The notes: a model not told the origin generated them from the letters alone. DNA of 64,000 nucleotides from Micavibrio sp. UBA5572 (GCA_002425415.1 DIMG01000016.1:1-64000), one strand, 5' to 3'. Numbered from the stretch's first letter, positions 1 through 8,684 are shown. Made by a program: numbers and translations.

Positions 1-955
1 AACCTGTGAGTCTCAACCCTAGGGTATAGATCCCAACCCCCAAAATTATGAGTGGCGTGGCTATGATCCATGGTTCCAGCGCTGTATTGTTTGATGCGTA
101 GATCGGGTAAGTCAGATTTGCTGCGATCGGAGTTAAAAGCAAAATCAAGTGATTGCGCCAGAAAATTGTTTTTTGTGGAGATGACATTTCCCAGATAATA
201 TTTGTAGAGCCTGCGGCGGGTGGATCTTTTTTGTTTCCCTGTTTTAGAGTGTAAGCTGTTATCATGATTAAAGCGGGTAGTATCAATTGCAAGGGTGTCA
301 GTGCCCATGTGGTTGCTACAAATATCAAGGTCGAGCCTATCAAAAGTCCTAGAATCCATGGTTTTGTGGGCTGAAAACGAAATTTGACCAGTTTATCCAG
401 CGTTATGTTTCCGGCGATCCAGAGGGTTGTTCCCAGGCTGGATATTAAGAAAAAATCATGAGGGTTCAATGGCTCTGTATTGTTTCCATTGTTCCATGTT
501 GCCCATATTCCCCAAAATAATCCTATGCCGATGGCAAGTGCAATGGTGAAAAGGTAGTTGTTTTTTTGTAAAATCCATCGCACTGCCCACCATCCCAGAA
601 TGATGTCTATCACAAGATGCCATGACATTGATGTCCAGACGATAGAGAAGGGCATTTCCATGTAGAGGTAAGGAATTGTCAGGCCTTCTACGATCCAGCC
701 ATATATTGCTGCAGTCAAAATTATCCCGTTTTTATTTTGGACGTTGAACAAATATGCGGGAATTAAAAACCAGCATGCAAATAACGAATACCAGATGATC
801 AATTCAGCGATTTTTACAATAGGGATGAGGGAAAACGATGAGGAGTGAAGAAGTGTCGGAGCAAGAGTTTCGTTCACAAATAGAAACTCTGAAAAAAATA
901 GCAAGATCAAGCCGCTTCCTAGAATTACGGCGGAATGGCTTAGAAATTCACGCAT
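1..955 (-). CDS. Multi-pass membrane protein of unknown family, 3' end beyond the window
   Basis: An open frame runs without a stop from the ATG at 955 down to base 1, giving 318 residues and no end. I translated it by hand. It begins MREFLSHSAVILGSGL and is dominated by hydrophobic helices, roughly eight or more, rich in Trp and Ile (for example IAELIIWYSLFACWFLIPAY and SIVWTSMSWHLVIDIILGWW). The ATG lies five codons after a cluster of Gln/Asn codons and has no strong Shine-Dalgarno. The frame extends 16 codons further upstream to a TAG, so a slightly earlier TTG start is possible. I do not recognise the family. An inner-membrane protein is the only safe statement. It is transcribed away from the ABC transporter gene. 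Confidence 0.7.
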   Translation of the reverse strand, partial: MREFLSHSAVILGSGLILLFFSEFLFVNETLAPTLLHSSSFSLIPIVKIAELIIWYSLFACWFLIPAYLFNVQNKNGIILTAAIYGWIVEGLTIPYLYMEMPFSIVWTSMSWHLVIDIILGWWAVRWILQKNNYLFTIALAIGIGLFWGIWATWNNGNNTEPLNPHDFFLISSLGTTLWIAGNITLDKLVKFRFQPTKPWILGLLIGSTLIFVATTWALTPLQLILPALIMITAYTLKQGNKKDPPAAGSTNIIWEMSSPQKTIFWRNHLILLLTPIAANLTYPIYASNNTALEPWIIATPLIILGVGIYTLGLRLTG

Positions 956-1373
956 CTGTTGGTTTTCCAAGTTCTCTTGATTTGTCGGGGCAAAAAAAAC
1001 TTTCTACGCAGTTTATATTGGTACACGGAAAACGGTGCTTGGGCAAGAAGTGCGAAGGATTTTGGGTTGTTTTATGGGCATTGGGCTGGAGATCGCAAAG
1101 ACGAGTATAAAAATATCAGCTTTGTTATTGCATTTTATGAACTTGATATGTCATAGTGAGGTTCAAATAAGGAAGCGATCATGTGCGATTTTGCCATTCA
1201 AAATTTCGTCGTTTCCGGATCGATGGGTCTTATTTTGTAAGACTCTGATCCGGGAAAATTATTTTTGCCGGATTTCCAGAGAAACAAAATTAAGACGTCC
1301 TGAATTCGTTTTTTCCGAATCCCTTCTGTTTTGTTTTTCTTGTATCCGGTTCTTTTGAGCAGGAGCTGTGGCT
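956..1373. other. Intergenic stretch, no convincing gene
   Basis: These 418 bases separate the divergent membrane protein and ABC transporter genes. The only hint of coding is a plus-strand frame ending at 1156 whose last 45 codons look protein-like (YTENGAWARSAKDFGLFYG, then a C-terminal FYELDMS). Its upstream part overlaps the membrane protein gene antisense and has no ribosome site. It may be the relic of a lost gene. The rest is AT-rich and should hold both promoters, but I could not place them convincingly. Confidence 0.3.
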
Positions 1374-3191
1374 ATGAATACATATGCGGAAGATTACATT
1401 CCCAAAGTTACACGCCGAGATATTGGGCGGTTTGCGCGCCATTACTGGTCGCGCGGATGGGGGCATGGTTTGTTGGCCGTTCTTTTGCTCGGGTTGTCTG
1501 TCGGAGTGGATATTTTTTATCCGGTGTTTAGCGGGCAGTTGGTTGACAAGGTTAGCACGCTTGATCCTGCTGAAGATGGGGTTTTGTCAATTGTATTGTG
1601 GTCATTCGCCTGTTTGATGAGTGTTCAGATTATTCACAGTTGGTCATGGGCGGTTGCGATGTGGTTCTGGGATAAATTTGTCGCGCGGGTTTTGCATGAT
1701 GTTTTGACTGATGCAACAGCAAAGGTTCAACGGTTTTCAACCGATTGGCATGTGAATAGTTTTGCCGGTGCAACGGTGCGCAAAATTACGCGCGGGATGT
1801 GGTCATTCGATATTTTTTCTAACACTATTTTTATGGGATTTTTTCCATCGGTTATTATTGGTATTGGTATGGTGATTATGTTGATAATTCAAGTGCCTGT
1901 TGTCGGATGGTTTGCATTGCCGATGGTTGTTCTCTTTGTAATTGTTACTGTCACGCTGGCGATTAAAATCGGGATGCCTAAATTCAGAAAATCAGCTGAG
2001 CAAGATACATTGGTTGGCGCAACGTTGGCTGATACAATGACAGCGATTTCAACCGTCAAAAGTTTTGCGGGAGAGTCTCGGGAAGACCTTAATTTTGGTG
2101 CTGTTGCAAAGGAATGGCATAGGCGCGTTATTGATGCGTGGCTAACCCATGTTGCGATTGATTTTGTGCGGACAAATATCCGGATTGTCATGATGGCGGG
2201 TATGTTGGGATTAGTCATCTGGTTATGGTATAAAGGTGAAGCTACGCCAGGTGATGTGACGTTGTCGATTACGGCTTTCTTTATTATTGGTGGTTATTTG
2301 CGTGATATTGGACGACATACAACCGAGCTGATGAAAGCGTCAAGCGAGATTGCCGACGTCGTCGGATTCTGGAAGCGTGAAGATGATATTCTTGATGCCC
2401 CGAATGCAACGATTTTGAGTGTTCCCGAAAAAGGCAAAGGGGCTGAGATTACGTTTGATCGTGTCAGTTTTCGCTATCAGGAAGGGGATCGTCCGATTTA
2501 TCAATCTTTGTCCGTCGAGATTAGGGCCGGAGAAAAAATTGCTTTGGTTGGAGCTTCCGGATCGGGCAAGTCGACTTTTGTTAAATTGATCCAGAGATTA
2601 TACGATATCCAGTCCGGAGAAATCCGGATTGAAGGACAAAATATTGCGCAAGTGACGCAGGAATCTTTGCGGTCTTCCATTGCTTTGGTTCCGCAAGATC
2701 CTGTGTTGTTTCATCGGAGTCTGGCCGAAAATATCGCCTATGGCAAAATCAATGCTTCGATTGATGAAATCAGAGGCGCTGCGCGAGAAGCTTATGCTGC
2801 CGAATTCATCGAAGGCTTAACTCAAGGGTATCTGACTCTGGTGGGCGAGCGTGGGGTTAAGCTTTCTGGTGGTGAACGTCAGCGGGTTGCGATTGCTCGT
2901 GCCCTGCTTGCTGATTGTCCGGTTTTGATTTTGGATGAGGCAACGTCATCTCTGGATTCCGTTTCGGAGCATTATATCCAGAAAGCTTTGGAGCGGTTGA
3001 TGATCGGGCGTACGACAATTACAATTGCCCACCGTTTGGCGACAATTCAAAAGGCTGACCGGATTTTGGTGTTTGAAAGCGGACAGATTGTCGAGCAAGG
3101 AACACATGAAGGATTGCTGAAAAATCCGGATTCTGTTTATCGGCGGTTGTATGATATTCAGGCGTTGGATTTAAGGCCGGGTTATAGTTGA
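1374..3191 (+). CDS. ABC exporter, fused membrane and ATPase domains (half-transporter)
   Basis: A 605-residue half-transporter of the MsbA/lipid-multidrug exporter type, expected to work as a homodimer in the inner membrane. Residues about 20-330 form the six-helix membrane domain; about 350-590 form the nucleotide-binding domain. Visible motifs are Walker A GASGSGKS (about 393-400), the signature LSGGERQ (about 499), Walker B VLILDEA followed by the D-loop SSLD (about 517-526), and the H-loop in AHRLAT (about 552). A GTG at 1368 is also in frame, but AGGAG at 1361-1365 is only 2 bases from it and 8 from the ATG at 1374, so I chose the ATG. The substrate cannot be read from the sequence. Confidence 0.9.
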   Translation: MNTYAEDYIPKVTRRDIGRFARHYWSRGWGHGLLAVLLLGLSVGVDIFYPVFSGQLVDKVSTLDPAEDGVLSIVLWSFACLMSVQIIHSWSWAVAMWFWDKFVARVLHDVLTDATAKVQRFSTDWHVNSFAGATVRKITRGMWSFDIFSNTIFMGFFPSVIIGIGMVIMLIIQVPVVGWFALPMVVLFVIVTVTLAIKIGMPKFRKSAEQDTLVGATLADTMTAISTVKSFAGESREDLNFGAVAKEWHRRVIDAWLTHVAIDFVRTNIRIVMMAGMLGLVIWLWYKGEATPGDVTLSITAFFIIGGYLRDIGRHTTELMKASSEIADVVGFWKREDDILDAPNATILSVPEKGKGAEITFDRVSFRYQEGDRPIYQSLSVEIRAGEKIALVGASGSGKSTFVKLIQRLYDIQSGEIRIEGQNIAQVTQESLRSSIALVPQDPVLFHRSLAENIAYGKINASIDEIRGAAREAYAAEFIEGLTQGYLTLVGERGVKLSGGERQRVAIARALLADCPVLILDEATSSLDSVSEHYIQKALERLMIGRTTITIAHRLATIQKADRILVFESGQIVEQGTHEGLLKNPDSVYRRLYDIQALDLRPGYS

Positions 3192-3248
3192 GCCGGAGTG
3201 ACGCAAAGAAAGAAAAACCGATGGGGAGAGGTAAGCTAGTGGGACGGC

Positions 3249-3416
3249 TTAAAAATCCACGCATTTGCCGTTATTTTCCCAATCACCGTATCTTGTGGCT
3301 TCTGGCCCTTTGCGCCCGCCGTATTCACGTTGCATGTCCGGTATTGGCACATGCCCCAAAACGGGTTTTTCTTGATTTTTTTTCGGTTTCTCTGGACTTT
3401 GGGCTTGGGTCTTCAT
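3249..3416 (-). CDS. SDHAF4-like (DUF1674) succinate dehydrogenase assembly factor
   Basis: A 55-residue protein on the minus strand, antisense to a spurious plus-strand frame. It starts MKTQAQSPEKPKKN and ends with the family hallmark REYGGRKGPEATRYGDWENN, then GKCVDF. This C-terminal block (G-G-x-K-G-P-E-x-T-R-Y-G-D-W-E, then D-F at the end) is the conserved core of DUF1674/SDHAF4 proteins. In eukaryotes and by homology in alphaproteobacteria, these bind flavinylated SdhA and promote its assembly into complex II. The N-terminus is a short charged Lys/Gln/Pro tail, as usual. Adjacency to htpX and rsmB, which I recall as common in alphaproteobacteria, supports the call. No sdh genes lie in the window. 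Confidence 0.88.
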   Translation of the reverse strand: MKTQAQSPEKPKKNQEKPVLGHVPIPDMQREYGGRKGPEATRYGDWENNGKCVDF

Positions 3417-3461
3417 ACAAATAAGTCTAGCTGCTTTTTATTTTTTCAGGAAGTCCTAAAT

Positions 3462-3779
3462 ATGTCTAAAGTACACGAGATTATGAAACCATACCGCGCC
3501 CGCATTGATGCTTTGGATGATCAGATCGTTGATTTGATGATTGAGCGTTTGAAGATTATTCGCGAAGTTGCCGCTGTGAAGGTTGAAAACGGTATTCCCG
3601 CCGTGATCGAAGAGCGGATTGCCGAGGTGATTGACCATGCGGGAGATCGGGTTGAGTCAGTTCTTTCCGGTGAGCAGGGCGAAGATGATGCGGATCGTAT
3701 CCGTGAAATTTATGCGCTTATGGTTGTGATCTGTTGTGATCTGGAAGAAGAAATATTGGAGTCTCGTGCGAGTCATTAG
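3462..3779 (+). CDS. Chorismate mutase, AroQ (type II) fold
   Basis: A 105-residue, all-helical monofunctional chorismate mutase converting chorismate to prephenate for phenylalanine and tyrosine synthesis. The N-terminal helix carries the typical pattern PYRARIDALDDQIVDLMIERL, with the substrate-binding Arg and the IDxxD-xxLLxLLxxR register. It is followed by the Lys in VAAVKVENGIP and the RIAEVIDHA segment. An in-frame extension upstream to 3330 exists, but the ATG at 3462 follows TCAGGAAG at 3447-3454 and matches the family start. The tail is acidic. It is followed after 7 bases by htpX, so both are probably co-transcribed. Confidence 0.85.
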   Translation: MSKVHEIMKPYRARIDALDDQIVDLMIERLKIIREVAAVKVENGIPAVIEERIAEVIDHAGDRVESVLSGEQGEDDADRIREIYALMVVICCDLEEEILESRASH

Positions 3780-3786
3780 GTGATAG

Positions 3787-4710
3787 ATGATGGTGACCGG
3801 ATATTTGAAAACCACAATTTTGATGGCTGGAATGACGGCTTTGGTCGGTGGGTTGGGCTATCTTGTTGGCGGCCAAAGCGGGCTGATGATTGCTTTGTTT
3901 GTTGCGGGGGGCATGAATATCTGGGCGTGGTATAACAGTGACAAGGCTGTTTTATCCCATTATGGAGCACGTCAGGTCGGGATGGAAGATTCTCCCAAGC
4001 TGGTGTCCATGATTCATTGTTTGGCAGATCGTGCCGGACTTCCTCACCCAAAAGTTTTTGTGATTGAAAATGCGCAGCCCAATGCTTTTGCCACAGGGCG
4101 CAACCCTGATCATGCGGCGGTTGCGATTACAACAGGTTTGATGCAGCGTCTGGATACCGATGAAATCGAAGGGGTCATGGCGCATGAATTGGCTCATGTC
4201 AAACATCGGGACACGTTGATTATGACTGTGACGGCGACTTTGGCTGGAGCTTTGTCGATGCTTGCGAATTTTGCCATGTTTTTTGGCGGGACGCGTGGGG
4301 ACGATGGGCGCAGGGCTTCCCCGATTGTGACTGTGTTGGTGATGTTGCTGGCACCTTTGGCGGCGTCGATTGTCCAGATGGCGATTTCCCGATCTCGCGA
4401 ATATGAGGCGGATCGTTTAGGGGCTGAAATTTCCGGAAAGCCACGCTCTTTGGCCACGGCCTTGGAAAAAATTTCAGGAATGGCAGGGCAAATTGTTAAT
4501 CGTGAAGCCGAGGATAATCCTGCCTCTGCCCATTTGTTTATTATCAATCCGTTACATGTGCGTGCGGTCGATGGTTTGTTTTCAACTCATCCTTCGACAG
4601 AAAGCCGTATCAGACGTTTGTTGGACATGGAAAAAGAAGCAAAGGCGCAGGGTGGGTTTATTGATTCTTCTGCTGTAGATTTCAGAGATGATAAAAATCC
4701 GTGGCTTTGA
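3787..4710 (+). CDS. htpX: Membrane zinc metalloprotease HtpX
   Basis: A 307-residue M48-family integral membrane protease for quality control of misfolded inner-membrane proteins. Two N-terminal hydrophobic helices (about 8-28 and 30-48) precede the cytosolic catalytic part. The zinc site HELAH is at residues 133-137 with catalytic E134, and the third ligand lies in SREYEADRLG (about 203). Two more membrane helices occur around 150-200. AGGTGAT sits just before the first of two adjacent ATG codons (3787, 3790); either could start translation. The gene belongs to the plus-strand run with the chorismate mutase upstream and rsmB downstream. Confidence 0.95.
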   Translation: MMVTGYLKTTILMAGMTALVGGLGYLVGGQSGLMIALFVAGGMNIWAWYNSDKAVLSHYGARQVGMEDSPKLVSMIHCLADRAGLPHPKVFVIENAQPNAFATGRNPDHAAVAITTGLMQRLDTDEIEGVMAHELAHVKHRDTLIMTVTATLAGALSMLANFAMFFGGTRGDDGRRASPIVTVLVMLLAPLAASIVQMAISRSREYEADRLGAEISGKPRSLATALEKISGMAGQIVNREAEDNPASAHLFIINPLHVRAVDGLFSTHPSTESRIRRLLDMEKEAKAQGGFIDSSAVDFRDDKNPWL

Positions 4711-4808
4711 CGGGAGTTATATTTTTCTGCCTTCTTTTATTTTGTGGGTGGTTTATGGTGCTTGCTTCATGTAATGTGTCCTCTTGATTAACCCGTTTTT
4801 CCAAGCAC

Positions 4809-6170
4809 ATGACCAAAGAACATTCAATCTCATCAGATCCTTTTGACCCAGCGTCTCCGACCGAGATGCTTACGGCGCGGCGTGTTTCTTTGGGGTTGCT
4901 TCAGGATGTTTTCGTCAAGCATCATACGCTTGATCAGGCTTTTGAAGAAAGTCGTCAGTTTTCAGCTCTTTCTCAGCGGGATCGTGCGTTTGTTCGGATG
5001 TTGGTGACGACCGTTGTTAGACGTTTAGGACAGATTGATGATTTGATCCGTCATGCTTTATCCAAGCCTGACCAGCCCCTTAACCCGCCTATTCTTGAAT
5101 ATATTCTCCGCTTGGGTGTGGCGCAGCTCGTTTTTATGAATATTCCAGATCATGCTGCTGTTAATACCTCGGTTTTATTGGCGGAGGCAGAAGGACATGT
5201 TCGTTTAAAGGGGTTTGTCAATGCGATCTTACGGCGGATTGCCGCCGAAGGTCAGAATTGGGTCGCGCGTCAGGATGTTCCCCGTCTTAATACGCCCGAA
5301 TGGTTGTTGAAAATCTGGATTCAGGATTATGGGTTACGGACTGCTTTGGAAATTGCTATGGCCAATTTGAATGAAGCACCGTTGGATGTGACGTTAAAAC
5401 AACCCGAGCAAGCAGCTCATTGGGCGGAGACTCTGAGTGGTGAGATTTTGCCGACGGGCGGCGTTCGTTTGCATAATGCGCGTATGGTTCAGGATTTGTC
5501 TGGTTTTGAAGACGGGATGTGGTGGGTTCAGGATGCTGCGGCGTCTTTACCAGCAAGTTTGTTGGGTACAAATATCGAAGGTCAGGTTGTGCTTGATTTA
5601 TGCGCTGCACCGGGCGGCAAAACTGCCCAGCTGGCTAGTCGGGGTGGGCAAGTGATTGCGGTTGACCGATCTGCAAAACGTATTCAGCGGTTGCAGGATA
5701 ATATGAAGCGGATGCGTTTGGGGCATAGTGTGCGCACGGAAATTGCTGATGCGGCTGTTTGGAAATCGCGTGATCCGATTCCGTTTATTTTATTGGATGC
5801 TCCTTGTTCGGCAACGGGTACAATTCGCAGGAATCCTGATGTTTTATGGATGAAGAATGAAGTTGATCTTTCGAGTTTAATTGAACTTCAAACGCGATTG
5901 CTGAATAATGCTTTTGATCTTTTATCGAAGGGTGGTGTTTTGATTTATTGCACATGTTCTTTGCAAAAGGACGAAGGCGAAAACCAGATTGATCGATTGT
6001 TATCGTCCAGACGTGATGTTGACCGTATTCCAATTCATGCGTCCGAGGTTGGCGGAAATTCAGACTTCGTTACGCCGCGCGGAGACGTTCGTATTTTACC
6101 TCATTTTATGAAAGACAGCGGCGGGATTGACGGGTTTTTTATCAGCCGCCTGACAAAGATTTCTTCTTAA
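4809..6170 (+). CDS. rsmB: 16S rRNA (cytosine-967 C5)-methyltransferase RsmB
   Basis: A 453-residue SAM-dependent RNA m5C methyltransferase. The N-terminal third is a NusB-like helical RNA-binding domain (ARRVSLGLLQDVF through AILRRIAAEGQ). The C-terminal part is the Rossmann methyltransferase, with motif I LDLCAAPGGKTAQLA (about 258-272), motif IV LDAPCSATGT with the PC cysteine (about 333), and the catalytic Cys in YCTCSLQKDEGEN (about 381). It targets C967 of 16S rRNA by family knowledge. A 98-base gap separates it from htpX. Its stop overlaps the stop region of the convergent pilin-like gene by 4 bases. Confidence 0.93.
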   Translation: MTKEHSISSDPFDPASPTEMLTARRVSLGLLQDVFVKHHTLDQAFEESRQFSALSQRDRAFVRMLVTTVVRRLGQIDDLIRHALSKPDQPLNPPILEYILRLGVAQLVFMNIPDHAAVNTSVLLAEAEGHVRLKGFVNAILRRIAAEGQNWVARQDVPRLNTPEWLLKIWIQDYGLRTALEIAMANLNEAPLDVTLKQPEQAAHWAETLSGEILPTGGVRLHNARMVQDLSGFEDGMWWVQDAAASLPASLLGTNIEGQVVLDLCAAPGGKTAQLASRGGQVIAVDRSAKRIQRLQDNMKRMRLGHSVRTEIADAAVWKSRDPIPFILLDAPCSATGTIRRNPDVLWMKNEVDLSSLIELQTRLLNNAFDLLSKGGVLIYCTCSLQKDEGENQIDRLLSSRRDVDRIPIHASEVGGNSDFVTPRGDVRILPHFMKDSGGIDGFFISRLTKISS

Positions 6171-6844
6171 CGTTCCTGCAAAACCTGATAGTAAACATAT
6201 TTCCCCAGATTATTCGAGTAGTAGCAATAGGCATCTTTGCCATCGAGGGCGACGTTGGAGATTGTTCCCGCGTAGCCGAATGTTCCTGTGAATTTGTTTT
6301 CTTCTCCAGCCACTGTTATTGACGGGGGTGTTTGTAAGGTGTCAGAGACCCCAAAATTCAGATATTTACAAATGTCCAACGATACGCCTGGTAATATTGC
6401 CAGAAGGTCAGTTGCGTTACTTGTTCCATCGGTTGTTCCGATGCTGTTGATTTCTATATCTCCGTTAAAAATCCATTCTGTACCATCGTTGATTTGATCG
6501 GGTGGAGATTGATAAGGGACGGCGCCGCCTTGGGGGTTGAAAACCTCGTTTTCCGGAGTTGTTCCGAATATGCCGTAATCGTTTGTTGATGGGTGGGCAA
6601 AGCTGATGTTTTCGGCCGCTAAACTTTTGGAAAGTTTCATTCTTACGATAGCTTGGCGAATAGAGGTCGGGAATTGGTGCAGATACGCCCCGTTGATCCG
6701 GCTTTTTTCTTCGGTTGTTCCAGCATTTCCGCCACTTCTTGTGGATTGGCTGACGGCATAGGACAGTGCTGCAAGCAAAGCCACTGCAATGAGAATAATG
6801 AAGAGGACATTTCCGGATTCGGAGCGGGGGGCTCTGTTTTTCAT
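6167..6844 (-). CDS. Large pilin-like secreted/surface protein, paralogue 1
   Basis: A 225-residue protein with a short positively charged leader (MKNRAPRSESG) followed by one 20-residue hydrophobic helix, NVLFIILIAVALLAALSYAV, then an exported-looking domain. The G-N junction at about residue 11-12 resembles a class III prepilin cleavage site, but the usual Glu at +5 is missing. It is clearly a paralogue of the protein at 19889-20647. They share the QSTRSGG motif after the helix, a VF-P-GG-Y segment, ILPGVxLxIC, a late Cys pair and a nearly identical ending (YVYYQVLQER versus YVYYHVLIER). I do not know its function; a pseudopilin or minor pilin is likely. It is separated from pilin paralogues 2 and 3 by 13 kb. 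Only 36 bases separate its start from serB. Confidence 0.7.
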   Translation of the reverse strand: MKNRAPRSESGNVLFIILIAVALLAALSYAVSQSTRSGGNAGTTEEKSRINGAYLHQFPTSIRQAIVRMKLSKSLAAENISFAHPSTNDYGIFGTTPENEVFNPQGGAVPYQSPPDQINDGTEWIFNGDIEINSIGTTDGTSNATDLLAILPGVSLDICKYLNFGVSDTLQTPPSITVAGEENKFTGTFGYAGTISNVALDGKDAYCYYSNNLGKYVYYQVLQER

Positions 6845-6880
6845 GGCAAAAATTTATACGAGTGCTAGACTCGGCGCAAG

Positions 6881-7768
6881 ATGAATAATTTTTTGGTTTT
6901 TGTCGGGAAAGTCCCCCCCCTTGTGCTTCGCGAGTTAGAGGCTGATTTTGCTCCACTTGGGATTGGTGGGTTTCGTTGGTTGAAACTGGATGATGTTTGT
7001 GAATATCAGCTTGAATCTTGCCCTGATCGTGTTTTTCTGGATCATGTCCGGCAAGGTTTATCCGACTATAAGGTTGATGTTTTTTTTGTGTCTGGCTTAG
7101 AGAGGCGGAAAAAGCTCCTTTTGGCGGATATGGATGCCACGATTGTGACGGGGGAAACGTTGGATGATTTGGCGGATTTGGCAGGGTTGGGGGCGGAGAT
7201 TTCAAGTATTACCAAAGCGGCAATGCGCGGCGAGCTTGATTTTGAGCAGGCTTTGTGTGCCAGAGTTTCCAAACTCAAAGGTTTATCCGAGAGTCTTTTA
7301 TATGATGCTTTTTCTAATATGGCTTTCAGCGATGGGGCTTTGACCTTGATCGGGATGATGCGGGCGCAGGGCAGTCTTTGTGTTCTTGTGTCGGGTGGAT
7401 TTACGTTTTTTACATCGCGGGTTGCTGAAATGTGCGGATTTTCTTTTCATCATGGTAATGGTCTGGATATTCAAAACGGTGTTTTGAGCGGAGAGGTTCT
7501 TTTGCCAATTCTGGACAAGAATGCCAAGCTGGCCTATTTGAACTCTTATGTCAAAGATTTGGGACTGGATTTGAGCCAAGCCATGACCGTTGGTGATGGA
7601 GCCAATGATTTGCCAATGCTTCTGGCTGCAGGGCTGGGGGTTGGGTATCGTCCCAAGCCGTTGGTGCGGGAACAGGTTTTGAATTCCATAATTTATAGTG
7701 ACTTGACGTCTTTGCTTTATATGCAGGGGTATTCGTATGACGATATTTTGCCATACATGAAAAATTAA
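6881..7768 (+). CDS. serB: Phosphoserine phosphatase SerB
   Basis: A 295-residue HAD-superfamily phosphatase making L-serine from phosphoserine, the last step of the phosphorylated serine pathway. The N-terminal about 75 residues are an ACT-like/regulatory extension. HAD motif I reads LLLADMDATIV with the nucleophile and acid D83 and D85; most SerB enzymes have DMDST, so the Ser-to-Ala change is mild. Motif II is in LVSGGFTFF, and motif III-IV is GDGANDLPML (about 237-246). The tail KPLVREQV is standard. It begins 36 bases from the divergent pilin-like gene, and an AAA+ gene follows 25 bases after its stop. Confidence 0.93.
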   Translation: MNNFLVFVGKVPPLVLRELEADFAPLGIGGFRWLKLDDVCEYQLESCPDRVFLDHVRQGLSDYKVDVFFVSGLERRKKLLLADMDATIVTGETLDDLADLAGLGAEISSITKAAMRGELDFEQALCARVSKLKGLSESLLYDAFSNMAFSDGALTLIGMMRAQGSLCVLVSGGFTFFTSRVAEMCGFSFHHGNGLDIQNGVLSGEVLLPILDKNAKLAYLNSYVKDLGLDLSQAMTVGDGANDLPMLLAAGLGVGYRPKPLVREQVLNSIIYSDLTSLLYMQGYSYDDILPYMKN

Positions 7769-7793
7769 CCGTTTGACCATTAAACTCCTTTCC

Positions 7794-8684
7794 ATGACCG
7801 AAGCGCATTCCAAGTTTAAAGTTCCTGATGAGCAGCTCGATGAGTTGATCCATAAGTATTGTCGTGATTTTACCGAATGGGCGCGATTGGGGCGTTTTGA
7901 CCCAATCACCGGACGAGACGAGGAAATTGATCAGGTTATTCTGATTTTATTGCAAAAAGGTCGTAAGAATGCTGCGCTTCTGGCGCCTGCTGGTGTTGGT
8001 AAAACGGCGTTGTGTGCTGGTTTGGCTCAAAAAATTGTGGCTCGTGAAGTTCCAGATTATTTGAAAGATGCGCGGATTTTGGAGCTTGATTTGGCAGCGA
8101 TGTCGGCAGGCACGATGGGACCCGCCGAGTTTCAGGGGCGATTTTTGCCGATTTGCAAAGGAATTGCGGAACGTTATCATGATCCGTCTTATCCGAAAGT
8201 TGTCTTGTTTATTGACGAGATGCACCAGATTATGCCGTCTTGTGAGGGTAGTGCCTATAAAGGTCTTTCAGAGGTTATGAAGCCTTATCTGACGGTGGGA
8301 GATTTACACGTTATCGGTGCGACAACGCTTGACGAGTTTCGTATTTATGTGGCGCTTGATCCTGCGATGGATCGTCGTTTTCAAAAAGTTTTCCTGTCTA
8401 TTCCAAACGTCGAACAGACCATCCAGATCATGCATAATTTGAAAGCGGGTTATGAGAAGCACCATAAAATTACTGTGTCGGATGAAGCCATTGATATTAT
8501 CGTAAATTGTACTGATGTTCATATGCGTAAGCGCAACCAGCCGGATAAATCAATTATCATGATGGATGCGGCTATGGCGCACCACGTAAAATTACGTGGT
8601 ACGGGCGGTGTTCTTGATCTGGAATCCGTTTATTATATGATCGGGAAAGAAACTGGTATTCACCCTGATGCGTTGAAGGCTTAA
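7794..8684 (+). CDS. Single-ring AAA+ ATPase related to the D1 domain of ClpA/ClpB
   Basis: A 296-residue protein that looks like only the first nucleotide-binding ring of a Clp/Hsp100 unfoldase. Walker A is APAGVGKT (64-71) and Walker B is VVLFIDE (136-142). A sensor-1-like IGATTLDEF segment follows, then an arginine-finger-like MDRRFQKVF and a Clp-type small domain (GYEKHHKITVSDEAI, then DKSIIMMDAA). The leading GRDEEIDQVI matches the pre-Walker helix of ClpA/B D1. There is no Clp N-domain, no second ring, no ClpP-binding loop and no coiled-coil M domain. A TTG at 7773 is in frame, but I prefer the ATG at 7794; neither has a good ribosome site. Role unknown: a partner-dependent remodeller is one inference. 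Confidence 0.75.
   Translation: MTEAHSKFKVPDEQLDELIHKYCRDFTEWARLGRFDPITGRDEEIDQVILILLQKGRKNAALLAPAGVGKTALCAGLAQKIVAREVPDYLKDARILELDLAAMSAGTMGPAEFQGRFLPICKGIAERYHDPSYPKVVLFIDEMHQIMPSCEGSAYKGLSEVMKPYLTVGDLHVIGATTLDEFRIYVALDPAMDRRFQKVFLSIPNVEQTIQIMHNLKAGYEKHHKITVSDEAIDIIVNCTDVHMRKRNQPDKSIIMMDAAMAHHVKLRGTGGVLDLESVYYMIGKETGIHPDALKA

Noticed and set aside
838..1358. Three overlapping plus-strand frames near the left end
   Set aside because: They have no ribosome sites and no consistent protein character. Part of the first is antisense to the membrane protein. Only the 45 codons ending at 1156 look faintly natural.
1368..1373. GTG start for the ABC transporter
   Set aside because: It lies only 2 bases from AGGAG; the ATG at 1374 has normal spacing.
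3188..3424. Plus-strand 78-codon frame
   Set aside because: It is the shadow of the SDHAF4-like gene on the other strand, which has a recognisable conserved core.
6465..7205. 246-codon minus-strand frame overlapping serB and the pilin-like gene
   Set aside because: It is a Pro/His/Gln-rich translation typical of a shadow frame, and it conflicts with two well-supported genes.
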